Source: Pseudisothecium myosuroides (taxonomy: Eukaryota; Streptophyta; Bryopsida; Hypnales; Lembophyllaceae). Taken from it: 64,000 nucleotides of DNA. Below, piece by piece: positions 58,501-64,000 of this stretch (position 1 is its first letter; every line of letters starts with the position of its first letter). The stretch is from contig OX637295.1 of the NCBI GenBank assembly GCA_951799445.1, forward strand, positions 16,058,001 through 16,122,000. Reading direction: 5' to 3'. The notes below the pieces were generated by a model that worked only from the letters and a program-made list of their open reading frames with translations, searched no databases and was not told the origin of the DNA. The position numbers and the translations under genes are program-made.

Positions 58501-61500
58501 ATTCCCACTCGATCATTTATGTCGCAAACTTCCTACAGAATCACTATACAGTGGCGGTGGGGTGATCTTGTACAAGATCAGGTGCAGGTGATGATTGAGG
58601 AGAGAATTGAAGACCAGGTTAAGGGACAGCTGCTGGCCGGTTGCTGGGCAGGCATGAGGGAAGAGATGTGCCTTTTGTGGAACGAAGTGAAGTCCTTGAT
58701 AAAGAGCAGGGAGGATATTGCAGGGCACGTTGAACATCTCACGTCTGTTACCGAAAAGGTACGAGAACTCTCGAGCCGCGAGCAGGATATGCTGAAATCA
58801 GAGAACGGTTTCTTGCGCAAGCAGTTACAATCTCTTCAAAGTGATAGTAGGCAGGTCAGCCACCTCTCTAGCCTGCAACATGCTCGAATGTAGAGAGCTC
58901 GTAATATTTCAATGGGGTCAAGGATATATATCTCACATCCATTAGAGAAATTGTTCTCCTCAGTATTGTCCAAATATCAGATATGGAATAGAACCTGGTG
59001 AGTGACAAGTGACAAGTCCTTTGCTGGCTGGTTTTTCTCAAGTCAACATCTGGCTACAAAGTACTATAGTATTTGCTATGCCGCGCGTCTTCAGAAGTGT
59101 AAGAATGGCAGATGTATCTATGTATGATGCTGCGCAGGTGAGCTCGGAAACTGACAAAGAGGATCTAAGGCAAGCAGTGGAGAAGCTTAAGAACGACGGA
59201 ATAAACATGAAATTGGAGATTCAAGGGCTAAGGAATATTGAAAAAGTCTTGAAGGTACACGTAATTGCTTAACTGAATTTTATAACTGCAGCATAGGAGC
59301 AAACCAACGACCATGACACGTTTATTAAGAGCATGGTCCGATCGTCCCAAATAGTCAAACTTGTTAAGTTGGCTTGTTTCAGAGGTACAAAAGTGTGGCA
59401 TTTTTAGGTTCTAAGAGCTCCAAAAACTAGGATCGGTATAGGCTTGAGATACCAGACGGGTCCTTGAGAGAAATATTGTGGATTATCGCCATTTTATCGA
59501 ATTTGACGTTCGCCCTCAAAGCTCAAAGTGTGAAATTTGACTTCTTAAAGAATTATTGAGAATTTTCTGAAGGATGATGGGATACTGTGTTGGAGTTTTA
59601 TCAGGTCGAGTTAGGATCTCCGCAGACAAGGTTGGGAAAGGTGCAAGATGAAACAGAAGAATCGGAGCGAGACAGGGAGATGACTTTGGTGGCGGGGGCT
59701 CGCAAGCGATTATCGATGATGGAGAGACTAGAGAACGTGTCACAGCTTTTCTTGGGCGGCTTGGAAGAAATGAGACAAGATGTAATTCAAGTAAAATCAG
59801 GTTGCAACGAGCGTGTTGAAGACCTTGAAAGGCAGTGGAATGACTTCAAGAGAGACCAGGGGATACTTTGTGAGGCAGGCAGCGCCTTCTTGCCTCGCCA
59901 GGTATCCCTTACTGGGTGTTGATCAAGTCTCTGAATAGTGTTTTCGATGTGAATGTCATCCAAATCTTTCCCACATCTTGAACGAAATTCTTATATAAGT
60001 GTTTTTGTACTTCCAAACAGTCATCTGCAATGTCGATTATTTTGTTTGCAGGAGCTGTTAGATGAATTAGACCAATTTCGTTGCGAGATCGCCGACATGG
60101 TGGAGATCGAGCGTGGTCTTCTCAAGGAAACTCTTGAAAAAGAGAGTACGACGATTTGGCGCAAAGTAATGGATGCATATTCCAAAAACAAAAGCGACAT
60201 GCTGAGCATGTTGAAACTGGAGATTCAGAAGCAACTACATAGTGCCCGTGAAGAGGTTTTGAATATGACAGATGTCCTTGAGTACGACATGGACGTCCTA
60301 AGAACAGAATTGAAACATACCCAGGTACGTAAATAATGTCTCGTTTTGTTGTCCCTGACCAGATTTCAATTTCGAGATCGGATGAGGCTAATTCAATGTA
60401 AAGCACTGATTGTGTCATAAGCATAGTGGTCAGAAAATGTGAAGCTAACTCGATGATCATTTGTCGAGCATCGGACAGGATGGAGCAGAGGATCTAACAC
60501 AAATCATAATATCCGTCAATAGACAGAAGGAGGTAGCTGCGCAAGCAGCAGCCGAAGCCACCTCTTCAGCAACAAAAACAAGAGAGAGACTAACTGACAT
60601 GTTGGTATCCATTGAAGGTGAAGTAGCCAATGTGCGGCTCGAAAGTATGCACCTCCAAGTGAGTTTGAAACTGTCCCCTTAGAGTTCATGCAGTTTTAGT
60701 AGTAACATTTGGTCTAATGCAATTCTGGAAGAAATACAGTTGATGCTGCACGGAACTAATACGGCATTCTGAGACCACCTGAGCATTGCATTTGCTTTGT
60801 CCGGTTTCTGATTGTATTCTGCCTCACAGGAGAAACTGACAATCGAGAAGGACATAGCAGTTGCTGCGGTATCAGAGACACGGACGGTGAGCCAAGAGGT
60901 GCTGAAGGAAAAAGAGGCTGCACTTGCTGCTTTTCAAGAAGTGCGGCAAAAAAGTCAAGAATTGCAGGATTACTTGGAGAAAGAGAGCCCAAAACTGGTG
61001 ACGGCGATGGTGGTTGTTCAAAAGGAGCGGGACACTGCATCGCAAGCCGCTGCGGAGGCCACCTCATATGCTATGAAGGCAGGGGGAGTGCTGGCTGAGG
61101 TTTCGGAATCCTTCAACCTAGAGATGGCCAAAGCCCGCCATATAAACATACAGCTACAGGTTCTTACCAGAGCCCTGTTTTCCACATTCCCGAAACATTT
61201 ATCTTCTGATGCTGAAATCTTCTCTATCATGTAACATGAAAGAATTCAAAATGCAACCAAAATTATTTGAAATATTATCATTATGTTATGCAGGAGGGAT
61301 TGGAGCACGAGCGTGGACTTGCAACCCATCTCAATCAAGAAGTGCAAGACCGTTTGAGCGAAAAACTTGACGTTGCCATTGCTACTTGGAAACATGCGAT
61401 GGATGAAGAAGTTGCAAGAGTAAAGACAATTTCGGAGGGGTTAGAAAATGATAACCAATGGCAGAAGCCGGGCTTTCCTTTGATCGATCTGGAAGAGTAC

Positions 61501-64000
61501 ATCTCGAAGGTCACAACTGCCCTTCATTTTTTTATGGTGGTTCATGCCTTGGCTCAAGGGTCCTTCTGTAAATCATTCTTTCTCTTCATCTTGTTTGATT
61601 GATCTAGTGCAACTTAGTGTTTGAATTTTTTTTCATCATGCAGCTTCTTTGCTTAAATTAACGATTCTGAGATAGTTTTCATGTGTCCTGTTGCATTCGT
61701 AAAGACGGAAGACAAACTCAGTAGTCTGATGACGACTGTTGAACAACTTCAAGGGTCGACAAGCAACCACGATGAAGAAAAGAAACGGCTTAAACAAGAT
61801 TGGAAAGTCAAAATGACTCAACTGAATCAGGTCAAATTCTACCTACTTCACTATTTCACAAGGGCATCATTTTATGCAATAAAATTAGTATTTAGACATA
61901 AGAAAAGGTGACTGCGTGCATTTTCATATCAAGCAACTGTATTTCTAACCACCAGTGCTCCGATGACAGACCCCGGTCACCTTAGGTCAGGCTAATGATC
62001 TGTAAGCAACTATGGTCGAGTTTGATTAAGTTTTCGTGTCTGAACTAAAATTTTGAGATCTAAATTTTAGTCTGTTACATTATAGAGAAGATTTCAGCAT
62101 CAGAAGATGAACGTTTTGGGAATGTGGAAAATTGCATGTCAGGTTGTTGAGACCTTCGAGGAAAGAGTGGACGAATTATCCTCGGAGCAAACAGAGTTGC
62201 GCAAACGACTAAAGAGGTCCGAGGGTATTCATGCAGAACTTACACTCTCCGTAGAAGAGGCCCGGTCGAATACTTCTACCCTCGAGAAGACAGTCAACCT
62301 GTTTCTCCCTCAATATGATGATGCAGTGCAAATTGTTAATGATCTATCTTCTAAGGTGGAAAGGATGAAGAAGAGAATTGAGGGCATCATTTATGACGAT
62401 GGCCTTGCGCAAGAAATCTCTCGAGTTGCAGAGGCCAAAGTAGAAAGCTTGAAAGGGTCGGCCGTTTCCCCTGCCGGTTTGGAATACCTTGGAAGAGATC
62501 TCAGAGAACTTCAAGAACGTGTTGAGAGTAACAATCATAGCCATTGCCAGGTGCAGTGGAAATTTCGGTCGTGTTTCTTACCTCAAGTTGTTATCTATAT
62601 TTTAGGTTCTGCTTGGTAAGTGGTGTCTTCCCCTTTTGTGGAAGTAACTGGTGCTATTGTCATGCACGTCTCGTGATTGTTTCTGACATTTCCCAGCATC
62701 TACTAAGCAGAGGCAACAATTTCCTCATCCCTTATGTGAAAATTATGCTGTTCCTGAATGCAGGCAATAGCTGAGGTTGAAACCCGAGTTGCTGTTGTAG
62801 AAAGCACAATATGTGATATCCAGAATGGTGAACAATTGGAAAAAGCGGAGATAGAGGCGTTAAACGGAAGTGTTGACGCACTGCAGAGGTTATATTCCAT
62901 ATCAAGCTAAAATGAGTTTAAAAGGCAGAATCACTTGCAGGTTTGGCTCCGGAAGTTCGTGCTGAAATCGTTACCGAACATTTGGTATGTCAGTAGATCA
63001 ATTCCTAGATTTCGTAAAAAGTTGCTTGTGGGCTTAATTCCTCTTCTGCACAATTACAGGAAAATGGACATCTTGGAGCAGAATGGTGCTCCAAGTGCAG
63101 ATCATACTGCCTTGGAAAACCGCATCGACCACGTATCGTCTGCAACATTCAGTAATCTACAGTAAGTTGTTTCAAGCGTAGAATATGTACCTCTTGCAAA
63201 AAACTGAACTGTAGTTAATCTGTTGATTCAAATTTCTGCAGAGGACTCTTTAGGAAGTAAGTGATCTTCATTGTCTCCGTAGGCTCTTGGACAAAAAGGT
63301 GGAGCATGTCTCGACGGGAGTTCAATCAGCCCTTGAAGGTGCTGCATTAGCAGATAAAAAATGCGGAGCACTAGGGGCTGAGCTTGTGAAAGTATTCCGC
63401 ATGCTAACATTGACGACGATTCCAAAGAACGCCCATGGCATTGGCGACGGCGACTGGCCCCGACTTCCTGACAGTAACAGAGGCCGCCGGGGGCGAAGCC
63501 ATTCGCCCTCGTCCAGAAGCGCAACTCAGAGACTGGAGAGCAGGAGTCAATCGCCTCCACCGAGGCTAAACCAAAATCTCGGTTGGAATTCCAGTAGAGG
63601 TGTCGGCCCATCGCCCTCGAGACGTGCTCACGTGCCCCAAAACCGGCTCAAAGCTGGAACCAGAGAGAAGCGGAGAGGTGGGGAAGGGAGCTCTGAGCTT
63701 CGGAAACTGGAGACTAGGGAGCGGAATCGAGTCAAAGGAGACACGGCAAGGGATCCGAGCAGAGGAATGAGCCCGTCTAAAAACGATAATTGGTTGAACT
63801 CATATCCACGAGAATCCCGGCCCTTCAGATTGGGTAAAAAATTTCCAGGACAGGAACTCACTGTGGTTGAGGACAGGCAACATGAACCTGGACCCCATTT
63901 GGCACTAGAGCGACGCCCAAAGAACTTGCAGAAGACCAATATTCGTCTTGAGGGTGGCCGGATTCACGTGAATGTTAGTCGCCGATCAGCTGCTGCAAAT
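55540..64000 (+). CDS. Large coiled-coil protein with Arg/Ser-rich C-terminus (5' and 3' incomplete)
   Basis: I do not recognise the family. Exons that join in frame are 55540-55996, 56317-58037, 58146-58421, 58588-58854, 59138-59254, 59605-59901, 60052-60324, 60479-60658, 60830-61159, 61294-61509, 61705-61830, 62143-62550, 62764-62888, 63060-63161 and 63283-64000 (open at the edge). Joining around 62.9-63.06 kb is unresolved; one more exon is likely there. The first roughly 700 residues are basic, Ser-rich and probably disordered, apart from a helix with MRLLKEKADDTRMREEEVESM. From 58.1 kb the protein is almost continuous coiled coil (KELEMVKETDDEISAAK; LVTAMVVVQKERDTASQ). The last exon is Arg/Ser/Pro-rich (RGRRGRSHSPSSRS). 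Codon use shows it is a real gene. A structural or cytoskeletal role is only a guess. Confidence 0.75.

Noticed and set aside
1..64000. tRNA, rRNA or snoRNA genes
   Set aside because: No cloverleaf with T-loop and anticodon signature or rRNA segment was recognised by eye; a dedicated covariance-model search was not possible here.

Overview
This window is nuclear DNA of a land plant. The evidence is a thylakoid Tha4/TatA subunit with a transit-like N-terminus, a flavodoxin-fused TYW1, plant-type GT-AG introns, and Helitrons and MITEs including one with the classic Stowaway terminus. The proteins would fit a seed-free plant (bryophyte, lycophyte or fern), but the sequence alone does not fix the lineage. 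Gene coordinates below span introns; exon boundaries were placed by hand from reading frame and GT/AG sites.

Layout. 1-14 kb is AT-rich and gene-poor. It is built from transposons whose ends can be read directly: a long-inverted-repeat element, a Tc1/mariner element with a dead transposase, a hAT-type element with an 8-bp target duplication, and TTAA-flanked (piggyBac-type) elements. 14.5-16.2 kb carries a single-exon, GC-richer gene for a Golgi-type membrane glycosyltransferase-like protein (minus). 17.7-23.8 kb is a second transposon nest, with MITEs inside MITEs and a TTAA element inside one of them. 25.3-30.1 kb is TYW1 (wybutosine synthesis, minus, nine or ten exons), arranged head-to-head with RAD17 (checkpoint clamp loader, plus, three exons) at 31.6-34.0 kb. 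A single-exon six-pass membrane protein (minus) follows at 34.9-35.8 kb.

36.5-41.6 kb is again repeats: a LINE tail, TTAA elements, and two Helitrons joined head to tail just upstream of THA4 (41.9-43.4 kb). A second Helitron pair, minus-oriented and broken by a Stowaway MITE, lies at 44.2-45.5 kb. An alpha/beta-hydrolase gene occupies 47.4-50.5 kb and a small heavy-metal-associated-domain protein 53.4-53.9 kb. From about 55.5 kb to the right edge runs one large coiled-coil gene made of many phase-0 exons, cut off by the window end.

The genes are independent housekeeping and organelle functions rather than a pathway. The only arrangement that suggests shared regulation is the divergent TYW1/RAD17 pair. 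The most informative material is the transposon record: empty sites, target duplications and nesting allow element boundaries and insertion order to be read from this one window.
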